From: Candidatus Binatia bacterium
Lineage (GTDB): Bacteria > Desulfobacterota > Binatia > Bin18
Assembly (NCBI GenBank): GCA_022826945.1
Contig: JAJDTY010000011.1
Coordinates: 62,001-126,000 of the forward strand
DNA length: 64,000 nucleotides
Direction of reading: 5' to 3'
Part shown: positions 43,109-51,572 of the stretch, one piece after another
Layout of the letters: every line of letters starts with the position of its first letter
How positions within the stretch are numbered: the stretch's first letter is position 1
Translations under genes and position numbers: made by a program
Notes under the pieces: generated by a model
The model's input: the letters and a program-made list of their open reading frames with translations, nothing else
Told to the model about the DNA's origin: nothing
Database searches by the model: none

Positions 43109-43146
43109 TGTACCAACTTGATACAGTGTTACAGATTTTATGTCAA
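43100..43146 (-). promoter_or_regulatory. Promoter with overlapping 13-bp palindromic operator of the TetR gene
   Basis: On the minus strand TTGACA (43146-43141) and TATCAA (43123-43118) are separated by exactly 17 bp. A perfect inverted repeat with 13-bp arms, CTGTAACACTGTA (43100-43112) and TACAGTGTTACAG (43122-43134), covers the -10 box and spacer. A bound dimer would block this promoter and may affect the divergent gene at 43214. If correct, the transcript begins near 43111 and the first codon, GTG 43108, is almost leaderless. Confidence 0.75.
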
Positions 43147-43213
43147 TATGCTGCCCCACCTTTGTCTCCTTGACGTGTGAGCGCTATAGTCCGAACCCAT
43201 AGGAGGGAGTGCG

Positions 43214-44245
43214 ATGCGACTTGGATTAGTCACCGGATACTCAGGCCCGAAGATGGAGCGCACCATGGAGGTGATCCTGGAGGCCGAACGCCTGGGGTTT
43301 GACTCGGTCTGGACTGGTGAGGCCTGGGGGTCGGACGTGGTTTCTTTTCTGGCCTTTGTTGGCGCGCGTACGTCGACAATCAAGCTGGGAGCGGGAATCT
43401 TGCAGATGCAGGCGCGGACCCCAGCCATGACCGCCATGACTGCTATGACGCTTGATGGTTTGACCAATGGGCGCTTTCTGATTGGGTTGGGGCCGTCGAA
43501 CCCGCAGGTCATTGAGGGCTGGCACGGTGTACCCTACGGCAAGCCGCTCCAACGCTATCGGGAGTATGTCGAAATTTTGCGTAAAATCCTGGCTCGCGAG
43601 GAACGGCTTGAGTTTGCCGGCCAGGAGTATCAGATTCCGTACGCTGGGCCGGATGCCAGCGGGCTGGGCAAGCCGCTGAAGAGTATTCTCCACGGCCGGC
43701 CCGATATGAAAATCTACACCGCCTCAATTGGCCCCAAGGGGATTGCGCTTGCCGCAGAGATTGCCGACGGCCTGCTCCCGGTGTGGATGAGCCCGGATTG
43801 GGGCGAATCGTATTATCTCCGGCACCTCGACGCCGGATTTGCCAAAGCCGGGAACGGCAAAAGCCTGCGGGATTTTGATCTCGCCCCGTATGTGACATGT
43901 GTGCTGGGGGACGACCTGGACCAATGCCGTGCTCCGGTCAAAGCCAGTCTGGCCTTGTATATCGGTGGTATGGGGGCACGCACCAAGAATTTCTATAACA
44001 GCTATGTCCGGAACTTCGGGTATGAGGGACTGGCCACCACATTGCAGGATTTATATCTTTCGGGCCAGAAAGCGGCCGCCCAAGCGGCTGTGCCTGATGA
44101 GCTTGTCGATGCCGTTGCCCTGGTCGGTCCCAAGGAACACATCGCCGAGCAGCTCACACGCTGGAAAGCGTCACCCGTCACGACCATGATTATTGGCACG
44201 AATCAGGTCGAGGCTCTGCGCGTCCTGGCGGAGTTATGCCTGTAG
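43214..44245 (+). CDS. Luciferase-like (LLM) F420/FMN-dependent oxidoreductase
   Basis: 343 residues with AGGAGGGAGTGCG before the ATG. It opens [41 protein letters not shown], continues with [14 protein letters not shown] and [20 protein letters not shown], and has [26 protein letters not shown]. This resembles F420-dependent (MER/FGD-like) members. It is divergent from the TetR gene and may share its operator. A GST gene follows. Confidence 0.9.
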   Translation: MRLGLVTGYSGPKMERTMEVILEAERLGFDSVWTGEAWGSDVVSFLAFVGARTSTIKLGAGILQMQARTPAMTAMTAMTLDGLTNGRFLIGLGPSNPQVIEGWHGVPYGKPLQRYREYVEILRKILAREERLEFAGQEYQIPYAGPDASGLGKPLKSILHGRPDMKIYTASIGPKGIALAAEIADGLLPVWMSPDWGESYYLRHLDAGFAKAGNGKSLRDFDLAPYVTCVLGDDLDQCRAPVKASLALYIGGMGARTKNFYNSYVRNFGYEGLATTLQDLYLSGQKAAAQAAVPDELVDAVALVGPKEHIAEQLTRWKASPVTTMIIGTNQVEALRVLAELCL

Positions 44246-44297
44246 CCCACGACATTGTGAAATTAAACGAAAATCGCACTGGTAGAAGGCTGACACA

Positions 44298-44930
44298 ATG
44301 AAACTCTATATGGTGCCTGCCGCACCGAACCCCACGAAAGTGATGCTGTATATTGCCGAGAAAACGGCCGCCGGGACTGAGATGGGTATCGAACAGGTCC
44401 TCGTCAACGCGCTCAAAAATGAGCAAAAGAGCGAGGACCATCTGGCGCGCAATCCGTTTGGGAGTCTGCCCGTGCTGGAGGTTGCGGACAATGAGTATAT
44501 TGTCGAATCTCTGGCGATTATCGAGTATTTGGAAGAGTGTTTTCCCCAACCGGCGATGTGGGGGAATGGAACGCGTGAACGTATACGCGCCCGTGAGCTG
44601 GAACGTATCGCCGACCTCCGCGTGCTGCTTCAGATCGGGCGCTATGCCCATGCCACGAAATCGCCTATCGGACTTCCCCCTAATCCCGGGGTTGCGGCCC
44701 AGGCCAAGCAGGCACTGCCGGTTGCATTTCAGTACCTTGAGAATGTTTTAGCTGACGGTCGTGCACTGCTATTAGGCGATCGCGTATCGGTTGCCGACTG
44801 CACCCTTCAGGCGGCCTTGCAGTTCATGCGCTTTGCCAAGTTTGATCTCATCGGAGACTATCCGCATCTCACACGCTGGGACGCCGCGTACCGCCAACGT
44901 GCGGCGGCTCAAGCCGTGTTGAAATTCTAA
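44298..44930 (+). CDS. Glutathione S-transferase
   Basis: 210 residues, normal GST length. The thioredoxin-like part has PAAPNPTKVMLYIAEK and FGSLPVLEVADNEYIVESLAIIEYLEE (cis-Pro and the Glu-Ser glutathione contact). The helical domain carries GDRVSVADCTLQAALQF, the N-capping box. It sits 52 bp after one luciferase-like gene and 66 bp before another, suggesting a detoxification or catabolic unit. Confidence 0.9.
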   Translation: MKLYMVPAAPNPTKVMLYIAEKTAAGTEMGIEQVLVNALKNEQKSEDHLARNPFGSLPVLEVADNEYIVESLAIIEYLEECFPQPAMWGNGTRERIRARELERIADLRVLLQIGRYAHATKSPIGLPPNPGVAAQAKQALPVAFQYLENVLADGRALLLGDRVSVADCTLQAALQFMRFAKFDLIGDYPHLTRWDAAYRQRAAAQAVLKF

Positions 44931-44996
44931 GTGCGACAGGTCTTGAGCCGCCCTCTTCCGCCTGCGAGAAGGGGCTGAACGAGTAGGAGAAAATTC

Positions 44997-45830
44997 ATGA
45001 GGATCGGGATTTCACTACCGGTGAGAGAGCTTCAGGGCGATTTGGGAGCAATCAGGGCGTTTGCCCAAACGGCCGACGAGTTGGGCTATACGCATTTGCG
45101 CGTCCCGGATCAGGTTCTCCGGCCCGATAGCGGCTATGTGCATGAGCCGCTGACGCTGCTGGCCTATGTGGCGGCACTCACGCAGAGGATAGAACTTGTG
45201 CCTTCGGTCATTGTTCTGCCCTCGCGTCAAACCGTGCTGGTCGCCAAGCAGGCTGCGGAGTTGGACGTGCTGTCCGATGGCCGCCTGCGGCTCGGCATCG
45301 GCGTTGGTCCCAGCGCTGAGGAATACCAGGCTATGGGTGCGGACTTTCGGATGCGGGGGGATCGCTGCGAGGAACAGATGGGCCTCCTCAAGCAGCTCTG
45401 GACGCAGCCCACGGTTGAATTTGACGGACGCTGGGACACGGTATCCGGGAGCGGTCTGAATCCGCTGCCGGTCCAAAGGCCAATCCCGCTCTGGATAGGC
45501 GCGCAGAGCGTGCCCATCCCGCGCATTCGACGCCGGATCGGACGCCTGGCCGACGGCTGGTTCGTGCTGTGTACGCCGGAAGAGTTCCCGGCCATACAGG
45601 CCGATATTCTGCGCGCCGCCGAAACGGCCGGCCGGAGCCCGCAGGATATCGGCACCGAAGCCGGTGTGGCCGTGGTCGGTCCCCGAGAGGCGGAATGGCG
45701 CGACCGGGTGGCCGGGTGGCGGCGCGCCGGCCTCAGCCACGTGTGTTTACGCACGCTCGGGGGCGGTCTGGATGCGCAGGGTCATCTGGACACCATGCAG
45801 CGCGTGTATGCCGAGGTGCCCAGGGACTGA
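44997..45830 (+). CDS. Luciferase-like (LLM) F420-dependent-type oxidoreductase
   Basis: 277 residues, GAGTAGGAGAAAATTC before the ATG. MRIGISLPVRELQGDLGAIRAF, GYTHLRVPDQVL, VIVLPSRQTVLVAKQAAELDVLSDGRLRLGIGVG and ADGWFVLCTPEEF are typical of the short F420-type luciferase-like proteins. It ends 13 bp from the convergent SnoaL-like gene. Confidence 0.88.
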   Translation: MRIGISLPVRELQGDLGAIRAFAQTADELGYTHLRVPDQVLRPDSGYVHEPLTLLAYVAALTQRIELVPSVIVLPSRQTVLVAKQAAELDVLSDGRLRLGIGVGPSAEEYQAMGADFRMRGDRCEEQMGLLKQLWTQPTVEFDGRWDTVSGSGLNPLPVQRPIPLWIGAQSVPIPRIRRRIGRLADGWFVLCTPEEFPAIQADILRAAETAGRSPQDIGTEAGVAVVGPREAEWRDRVAGWRRAGLSHVCLRTLGGGLDAQGHLDTMQRVYAEVPRD

Positions 45831-45843
45831 GCTGTCGATCCCG

Positions 45844-46281
45844 CTAGGCTTCGTCCTTTGGGCCAAAGGAATCGGTCGTGATCCGACGCGATTTGAACTT
45901 CCACTCGCCGTCAACTTTGGCGTACTCGTCGTTATACCAGCCCTTCATTTCCCACTTTTTGCCCTCGCGGTTCATGTAGACTTCCACATAACACGTCCCC
46001 GTGGCCTGATCCGGCCCGCTCAGCTCAATGACGTGGTTATGGATGAAGGGCCGCGGTTGCATCGCTAGGCCACCCTTGATCATGGTGCGGAGGCCATCGT
46101 GTCCCTGCGCGCCCGGCAGGCTGGGATCGTCGGTCGAGAACGAGCCGTCTTCGGTAAAGAGGTTGACGTATCCCTCCAAATCCTGTTGCCACACACAGTG
46201 ACAATACTGCAAAGGCAGGTTGCGAATCGCTTCGCGGTCAACCATTTCTTGCATTTGCACCTCAAGACTCTTGTCTGCCAT
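45844..46281 (-). CDS. SnoaL-like (NTF2-fold) protein
   Basis: 145 residues from ATG 46281 with AAAAAGGAGAGCGAC upstream (the open frame to 46416 would overlap the SDR gene). MVDREAIRNLPLQYCHCVWQQDLEGYVNLFTEDGSF and the C-terminal GEWKFKSRRITTDSF are typical of SnoaL-like proteins in aromatic or steroid catabolic clusters. It is the last gene of a six-gene minus-strand operon. A 34-bp piece of it (46032-46065, encoding part of AMQPRPFIHNHVI) also occurs inside the HEPN gene at 11.1 kb. Confidence 0.83.
   Translation of the reverse strand: MADKSLEVQMQEMVDREAIRNLPLQYCHCVWQQDLEGYVNLFTEDGSFSTDDPSLPGAQGHDGLRTMIKGGLAMQPRPFIHNHVIELSGPDQATGTCYVEVYMNREGKKWEMKGWYNDEYAKVDGEWKFKSRRITTDSFGPKDEA
46032..46065 (+). 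repeat. 34-bp segment duplicated at 11086-11119
   Basis: Exact match to 11086-11119 in the same orientation. Here it is in-frame coding sequence (minus strand) of a normal-looking gene, so this is the likely donor copy. Confidence 0.95.
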
Positions 46282-46348
46282 GTCGCTCTCCTTTTTCGTT
46301 CCCCTGTTTTTTCCCTCTTCCCTCTGGGAAATGGACAAGGTGTTGGTG

Positions 46349-47149
46349 TTACTCCGGCAGAAACGATGGGCTGCCTGTTTTGGCGGTCTGACCGCCGTCG
46401 GCGACAAACGCCGCACCAGTCACAAACGAGGCCAGATCGGAGGCCAGAAACAGGATGACATTGGCCATTTCTTCCGGCCTGCCCAACCGTCCCATGGGGA
46501 TGACCTCACCGAATTTCTCGGCAAACCCCGGTTGCTCCAGGGCGGGTGCGATCAGCGGCGTGTCGATGGCCCCCGGACAGATGCAGTTGGCCCGGATGCC
46601 GGCACGGGCATACTCAACAGCCACCACCCGGGTGAGATTGATTACGCCGGCCTTGGCGGCGTTATACGCGGCAATCCCGTAATCGGCCCGCAGCCCCGAA
46701 ATGGACGCGGTATTGACGATGGCCCCGCCGCCGTTCTGGCGCATGACCGGGATGGCCTTTTTCATGGCGTGAAAGACCGACGACAAGCCGAGGTCGATCA
46801 TATTGTTCCAGACACTGTCTTCCAGGTCGGCGGTGCGGGCCATGACCGTACTGTCGGGCTGGGCCGCGGGCAGCCCAAAAGCGTTATTGTGCAGAAAATC
46901 GAGCCGGCCAAAGGTCTCCGTCGTGGTCGCAATCATCCGGTCAATGTCGGTCTGCTGTGTCACATCGGCGATCACGGTAATGGCCTGCCCGCCCGCTGCC
47001 GCGATCTCGGCGACCACCGTGCTCGCGTTCTCTGCGTTGATGTCAGCGACCGCAACCGACCCGCCGCGCTGGGCAAATCCCAGGGCGGTAGCGCGGCCAA
47101 TACCCGAGGCTGCACCCGTCACCAAGCCAACTTTGCCGCTAAAATCCAT
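46349..47149 (-). CDS. Short-chain dehydrogenase/reductase (SDR)
   Basis: 266 residues, classical SDR: TGAASGIGRA for NAD(P), LHNNAFG in place of the usual NNAG, catalytic Ser in NTASISG and Tyr-Lys in YNAAKAG, and C-terminal FVADGGQTA. It lies in the operon CMD, VOC, acyl-CoA dehydrogenase, amidohydrolase, SDR, SnoaL with short gaps, implying a shared catabolic route. Confidence 0.92.
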   Translation of the reverse strand: MDFSGKVGLVTGAASGIGRATALGFAQRGGSVAVADINAENASTVVAEIAAAGGQAITVIADVTQQTDIDRMIATTTETFGRLDFLHNNAFGLPAAQPDSTVMARTADLEDSVWNNMIDLGLSSVFHAMKKAIPVMRQNGGGAIVNTASISGLRADYGIAAYNAAKAGVINLTRVVAVEYARAGIRANCICPGAIDTPLIAPALEQPGFAEKFGEVIPMGRLGRPEEMANVILFLASDLASFVTGAAFVADGGQTAKTGSPSFLPE

Positions 47150-47174
47150 ATACGTGTCTCCTCAGCAACCACAG

Positions 47175-48293
47175 CTACGCCAAATTAAAAATGCGCGCCC
47201 CATTATCCCAGAACATCTTGCGTTTCGACTCTTCGGGAATAGGTTGGTCGAGCATGGCCTGCACGCCCCACGGATAGGTGCCGTCCGGGTGCGGATAGTC
47301 GGAGTCCCAGGTGAAATTATCGTCGCCCACCAACTCCACCGCAGATTTCATGGTGGGTTCGTCGCCCCGGAAACCCACGCATACATTGCTGCGAAAATAC
47401 TCCGTCGGCGGCCGGGTGAGATATTCATGTTCGGCGTTACCGCTGAACTTCCAGTGTTGCTCCATACGTTGCAGCCAGTAGGGAGTCCAGCCGCCGTCGC
47501 CCTCGACGTGGATGACTTTGAGCTGGGGGAATTTTTCAAAGATACCGAACCAGATCAGGCCGGCCATGGCCGCCATGGCCTCAAACGGATGGGATAAAAT
47601 ATGGCCGCTGGTATGTGTGTCCATGCGGTCGCCAAACGAGGGCACCGAGGCCGAAGCCGAGTCATGGGTTGAGATGGGCTTCCCAAGCTTTTCAATAGTC
47701 GCCCACAGCGGATGATAGTCCTCATGCCACAGCGTCCGGCCGCCGACCGGATTGGGCCGCATATAATAGCTGACGCAGCCGTTTGCCGCGGCGCGTTCGG
47801 CCTCTTTGACCGCTTCCTCCGGTTCCTGCATGGGCAGGGCCGCGGCCCAGCGGAGACGTTCGGGCGCTTCGGAGGTATAGTCGGTGGCCCAGTTGTTATA
47901 GGCCCGGCAGCAGGCCGCCAGCAGTTTGGTGTCGCGGAACTCGCGGCCGAGCATCTGACCGGTATAGGTCGGGTAGAGAATCTGGACATCCACGCCTTGC
48001 TCGTCCATGTCCATGAGTCGGCTTTTGGCGCTAAAGCCGGTTTCTTTGGCTCGCTCAAAGCGGTCCATGGCCTTATATGCGGCCTTCAGAAACGCTTTGG
48101 CCGCCATCGGGTATTTGCCCTTTTCGCGCGTAAACGACTCGCCTTCGACCAGAAAGGTGCGGCGTCCCGACCCCGGCGCTTCGCCCATCCGGGGCGCTTC
48201 GGCCTTATACGCGTCCTCCATATGCCGTTCCCACAGCCAGTCCGGCTCCATCATATGGGAATCGGTATCGACAATTTTGAATCCGTCACGCAT
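47175..48293 (-). CDS. Amidohydrolase-family metal-dependent hydrolase/decarboxylase
   Basis: 372 residues. DTDSHMMEPDWLW replaces the D-x-H metal motif at the N-terminus (Asp-x-His at DSH), STHDSAS provides a mid His, HPFEAMAAMAGLIWFGIFEKFPQLKVIHVEGDGGW and WDSDYPHPDGTYPW are the C-terminal family blocks. These fit the ACMSD/2-pyrone-dicarboxylate lactonase-like group (Amidohydro_2). It could hydrolyse or decarboxylate a ring-cleavage product made by other operon enzymes. A homologue is cut by the right window edge. Confidence 0.9.
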   Translation of the reverse strand: MRDGFKIVDTDSHMMEPDWLWERHMEDAYKAEAPRMGEAPGSGRRTFLVEGESFTREKGKYPMAAKAFLKAAYKAMDRFERAKETGFSAKSRLMDMDEQGVDVQILYPTYTGQMLGREFRDTKLLAACCRAYNNWATDYTSEAPERLRWAAALPMQEPEEAVKEAERAAANGCVSYYMRPNPVGGRTLWHEDYHPLWATIEKLGKPISTHDSASASVPSFGDRMDTHTSGHILSHPFEAMAAMAGLIWFGIFEKFPQLKVIHVEGDGGWTPYWLQRMEQHWKFSGNAEHEYLTRPPTEYFRSNVCVGFRGDEPTMKSAVELVGDDNFTWDSDYPHPDGTYPWGVQAMLDQPIPEESKRKMFWDNGARIFNLA

Positions 48294-48383
48294 GGTCAGT
48301 TCCCTCCAGTATGTGCTGCTTTTTTATCGCCGCTCGGGCCGTTGTTTGGTATCACTTCTGTCGTCACGGGAGTAGGGGGTTGG

Positions 48384-49568
48384 TCAGCCCTTGGGCAGCC
48401 CGAGTACCCGCTCGCCGATGATGTTGTGCTGTATCTCGTTGGTTCCGGCCGCAATGGTGCTGCGGCGGGCCGCCAGCATGCGATGCGACCATTTGCCGCG
48501 GTCAATCGCCCCGCTGGCCTGATATTCGAACTGGCTGTAGGGGCCCAACAGCTCCATGGCGAACTCCTGCATGCGCAGGTTCAGGCTGCTCGTACCAAGC
48601 TTCATCATCGAGCCTTCCGGGCCGGGCGGGAGTCCTTTGAGCTGTTTGGTGAGCTGCCGGAAACTGGTGTATTTGAGCGCCGCGGCCTCGCAGGCGAAGC
48701 GGGCTAGGCTTTGCCGTACATAGCTGTCCTCCCAGGCCGGACGCCCGTCCCGTCCCACTTTTTTGGCCAACTCAGTGAGCTGTCTGACCTCGACCATCAT
48801 GTCGGTACGCCCGCCGTGGATTGTGCGCTCGAACATCATATTGGTCATGGCGACCATCCAGCCCCGGTTTTTCTCTCCCACAAGATTGGCCAGGGGGACC
48901 TGGACATCATCAAAGAACACTTGATTGAAGCCGCTTTCCCCGGTGATCTGGACCAGCGGCCGCACGGTAATGCCGGGGCTTTTCATATCGACTAGCAGAT
49001 AGCTGAGACCCTTATGCTTAGGTGCGTCGGGGTCGGTCCGGCACAGCAGGGTCGTGAAGTCGGCGCGGTGGGCGTTGGAGGTCCAGACCTTGGACCCGTT
49101 GACCAGGAAGTGGTCGCCCCGGTCAACGGCCCGCGTCTCAACCGCGGCCAGGTCGGAGCCGTGGTCGGGTTCTGACAGGCCCTGACACCAGATCTCCTCA
49201 GCCGGCGGAATCTTGGGGATATAGCGCTGTTTCTGTTCCGGCGTGCCCCATTGCATCAGCGTCGGTCCCACCCGTGCGATGCCCTGAAAATTGACCGTTG
49301 GTGGAGCCTTGGCCCGGTCGAGTTCCTCATGGTAGATGACCTGCTGAATCAGGCTCGCGCCACGGCCGCCATACTCCTGGGGCCAGTGGATGCACATCCA
49401 GCCTCCGTCGTATAACTGGCGATGCCAGGCGCGGCGCCGCTCGAACTCTTCCAGGGTGTCGGGGTCGTGCAATTCGTCGTTCCGCCAGTCGCGAGGGATA
49501 TTGTGTTCGAGCCAACTTCTGAATTCCTGCCGAAAGGCTTCGTCTTCCGGGCTGAATTTGAAATCCAT
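48384..49568 (-). CDS. Acyl-CoA dehydrogenase
   Basis: 394 residues. WCQGLSEPDHGSDLAAVETRAV is the FAD/substrate signature, followed by KVWTSNAHRADF and the C-terminal RSTIAAGTNEIQHNIIGERVLGLPKG. The enzyme oxidises an acyl-CoA with electrons going to ETF. The VOC gene ends 2 bp before its ATG (same strand), so the two are cotranscribed. The chain or ring specificity is not readable. Confidence 0.93.
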   Translation of the reverse strand: MDFKFSPEDEAFRQEFRSWLEHNIPRDWRNDELHDPDTLEEFERRRAWHRQLYDGGWMCIHWPQEYGGRGASLIQQVIYHEELDRAKAPPTVNFQGIARVGPTLMQWGTPEQKQRYIPKIPPAEEIWCQGLSEPDHGSDLAAVETRAVDRGDHFLVNGSKVWTSNAHRADFTTLLCRTDPDAPKHKGLSYLLVDMKSPGITVRPLVQITGESGFNQVFFDDVQVPLANLVGEKNRGWMVAMTNMMFERTIHGGRTDMMVEVRQLTELAKKVGRDGRPAWEDSYVRQSLARFACEAAALKYTSFRQLTKQLKGLPPGPEGSMMKLGTSSLNLRMQEFAMELLGPYSQFEYQASGAIDRGKWSHRMLAARRSTIAAGTNEIQHNIIGERVLGLPKG

Positions 49569-49570
49569 GC

Positions 49571-50086
49571 CTAGGTCCTTTCCTCCAACTCGGCCAGTAG
49601 CTCGTCCAGGTCCATCTTCCCGCGGCCAGCCTGAATATTACCCTGCGCGTCGCGGGACCAGGTCTCGGGTGGCCGGTCCACCGACAGTTCCACGCCGTTG
49701 CCGTCCGGGTCAGCCAGGTAGACGGACTCGGACACGCCATGGTCGGAGGTGCCCTGCAACGGGTAGTCGGCCTGCCGCAACGCCTGCACCGCCCGGGCCA
49801 GTTCCCGACGGCTGGGGTAGAGAATGGCAAAGTGGTACAGTCCGGTATGTCCGGGCGGGGGCGGGCTGGCATCCGGTCCGGCCCAGGTATTCAGCGCCAG
49901 GTGGTGATGGTAGCCGCCGGCAGACAGAAACACGGCCGAATCCTTGTAACGCATGGTCTCCTCAAAGCCCAACAGGTCGCGGTAAAAGGCTAATGAGCGC
50001 TCCAGGTCGGTCACTGTCAGATGAATGTGACCAATGCGGGTCTGAGGGTGAATCGGCTCGGGCGGTGCTGTCACTGCTTGTGCCAT
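49571..50086 (-). CDS. VOC-family (catechol 2,3-dioxygenase-like) protein
   Basis: 171 residues. IGHIHLTVTDLERSLAFYRDLLGFEE, YHHHLALNTWAG, GLYHFAILYPSRRELARAV and YLADPDGNGVELSVDRP match the CatE/extradiol dioxygenase-like VOC proteins; His in GHIHL, His in GLYHFAI and Glu in GVELS are candidate metal ligands. A 30-residue acidic tail (LDELLAELEERT) follows the fold. It lies between the CMD and acyl-CoA dehydrogenase genes. Confidence 0.88.
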   Translation of the reverse strand: MAQAVTAPPEPIHPQTRIGHIHLTVTDLERSLAFYRDLLGFEETMRYKDSAVFLSAGGYHHHLALNTWAGPDASPPPPGHTGLYHFAILYPSRRELARAVQALRQADYPLQGTSDHGVSESVYLADPDGNGVELSVDRPPETWSRDAQGNIQAGRGKMDLDELLAELEERT

Positions 50087-50103
50087 AGGGACTCCCTCCT
50101 TAG

Positions 50104-50478
50104 CTAGCCGTTGATAAAGGCGCCCTCGCTATCGAGTTGGGTGAGGATTTGCATCCATAAGCCCAGGGTGACCCCGCCACCGGGAATCGCCGCGGATTGG
50201 CCGGCCTCGAACAGCTCGCGCTTTGTGGCTCCATGTTCGATTGCCCGTTTGAGATGGGCCACAGCGCCTTCCTTCCGGCCCGCAAACACCAGAATGGCGG
50301 TCATGACCATTTCACGGTATTTGACCGGAAGGGCCTGACCCTCGCCCGTGCCCTTCTCACCGTAGGCTCGGAATGCCTTGGCATAGTCGGGGTCCTGCTG
50401 CTCCATCCAATCGAGAAAGGCGTATAGTTGCGGGTCGGCTTCGGCGTATGAACTCGTTGCTGCCCGTGCTGCGCTCAT
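50104..50478 (-). CDS. Carboxymuconolactone decarboxylase family protein
   Basis: 124 residues, first gene of the six-gene minus operon, with AAAAAGGAGGATATCT before the ATG. LPVKYREMVMTAILVFAGRKEGAVAHLKRAIEHGATKRELFEAGQSAAIPGG matches the CMD family in its HLKRA and ELFEA segments, without a CxxC pair. It may be a decarboxylase or a structural relative; the AhpD peroxidase role is unlikely. Confidence 0.82.
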   Translation of the reverse strand: MSAARAATSSYAEADPQLYAFLDWMEQQDPDYAKAFRAYGEKGTGEGQALPVKYREMVMTAILVFAGRKEGAVAHLKRAIEHGATKRELFEAGQSAAIPGGGVTLGLWMQILTQLDSEGAFING

Positions 50479-50585
50479 AGATATCCTCCTTTTTCTTGGG
50501 CCATAGCATCTTGAGTCGTTGGGGCCAAGAGAGATGCTTGTTCTGTACGCTTTATAAGATAAGAGGTAGTATTGGCAGGCTGGTA

Positions 50586-50873
50586 ATGATGAAACCGAGT
50601 GATCAATACCACAAGTGGGTTGGGTGGAGCGAGGAGGACGAAGTCTATTTGGGCCACTGTCCCGACGTTATTACCGGGATTCACGGCAACGATCCGGTTG
50701 TACTCTATAAAGACCTCTGCCTGGTCGTGGATGAGGTCTTAACAGCACTCCAAGCCTCGGGACGGGCTCTTCCAAAACCTAAAATACGTCCAAAAGCGCA
50801 AGAACAATCCACACGTGGGCATGGTCGATACCGCCAGCGACGGGGTGGAGGGACAGACAACGTGGGCATATGA
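50586..50873 (+). CDS. HicB-like antitoxin fragment
   Basis: 95 residues from ATG 50586. KWVGWSEEDEVYLGHCPDVITGIHGNDPVVLYKDLCLVVDEVL is the beta-rich HicB-like fold. The rest of a normal HicB-like antitoxin, including its ribbon-helix-helix or HTH part, is absent: after LPKPKIRPKAQ the frame enters sequence (RGHGRYRQ...) that looks like the start of the TIR-like gene next door and ends at TGA 50871-50873. No hicA is present. I read it as an antitoxin truncated by a deletion. Confidence 0.62.
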   Translation: MMKPSDQYHKWVGWSEEDEVYLGHCPDVITGIHGNDPVVLYKDLCLVVDEVLTALQASGRALPKPKIRPKAQEQSTRGHGRYRQRRGGGTDNVGI

Positions 50874-51239
50874 CCCGCACACATCCTACATGAACAGTCT
50901 AATGACGGTAGGACAGTCATAGAAAAATTCGAAGATTTTTCTGATGTGGGTTTTGCTGTGGTCTTATTAACCCCGGACGATATGGGGTATCCTCGTGATG
51001 AGCCAAATCAGAGCGCTCCCAGAGTGCGACAAAATGTTATCTTTGAACTTGGTTATTTTATGAGGAAGCTTGGTCGAGAGCGGGTTGCGGCGCTTCATAA
51101 GGAAGGGGTAGAACTTCCGTCAGATATTCATGGTGTTGTTTATGTGCCAATGGATGACAGTGAGGCTTGGCACCTTAAGCTCGCCAAAGAGATGAAAGCT
51201 GCGGGGCTCCCGATAGATATGAATGACCTAATTCAGTGA
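50874..51239 (+). pseudogene. TIR-like nucleotide-binding protein (PF10137-type), 5' degraded
   Basis: In the same frame as the HicB-like stub, directly after its TGA, the sequence reads PAHILHEQSNDGRTVIEKFEDF, then DVGFAVVLLTPDDMGYP, RVRQNVIFELGYFMRKLGRERV, HKEGVELPSDIHGVVYVPMDD and LAKEMKAAGLPIDMN. These are the ordered signatures of the TIR-like domain found in predicted nucleotide-binding and antiviral effector proteins. The N-terminal GHGR-type segment precedes the stop, so the gene is interrupted there and probably also shifted. An ATG at 50946 could only make the C-terminal 97 residues, without the N-terminal half of the fold. Confidence 0.72.
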
Positions 51240-51251
51240 ACGAGGGGTTTT

Positions 51252-51572
51252 ATGGCTACTCAAGCAGCTTCCACAGTCGGAGAGCATCTTTACGTTGAAC
51301 AGCGTCCTGATGTGCAGGGAGGACGCCCAGTCATTAAAGGGAGTCGGTTTCCCGTCAGTTCCATCGTACAAGACTACCGAAGAGGACGGTCTGTTGAGGA
51401 AATTCTGCGCGAATTTCCCCAACTCCGTCCGGCTGAGGTTCATGATGCCCTCTCTTATTATTATGACCATCAGGCTGAGATTGATCGGGAAATCGCTGAG
51501 TTGATGGACCTGGATGCTGCTATGCAGAAGTATCCCCCAACTCTTTCCACTTCTGGCAATGGCGGCCATTAG
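51252..51572 (+). CDS. DUF433 protein, probable antitoxin
   Basis: 106 residues, GAGGGG before ATG 51252. RPDVQGGRPVIKGSRFPVSSIVQDYRRGRSVEEILREFPQLRPAEVHDALSYYYDH is a textbook DUF433 domain (HTH-like). It overlaps the following DUF5615 gene by 14 bp, the usual organisation of this putative VapBC-like pair. A further 25 residues at the C-terminus may contact the toxin. Confidence 0.88.
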   Translation: MATQAASTVGEHLYVEQRPDVQGGRPVIKGSRFPVSSIVQDYRRGRSVEEILREFPQLRPAEVHDALSYYYDHQAEIDREIAELMDLDAAMQKYPPTLSTSGNGGH

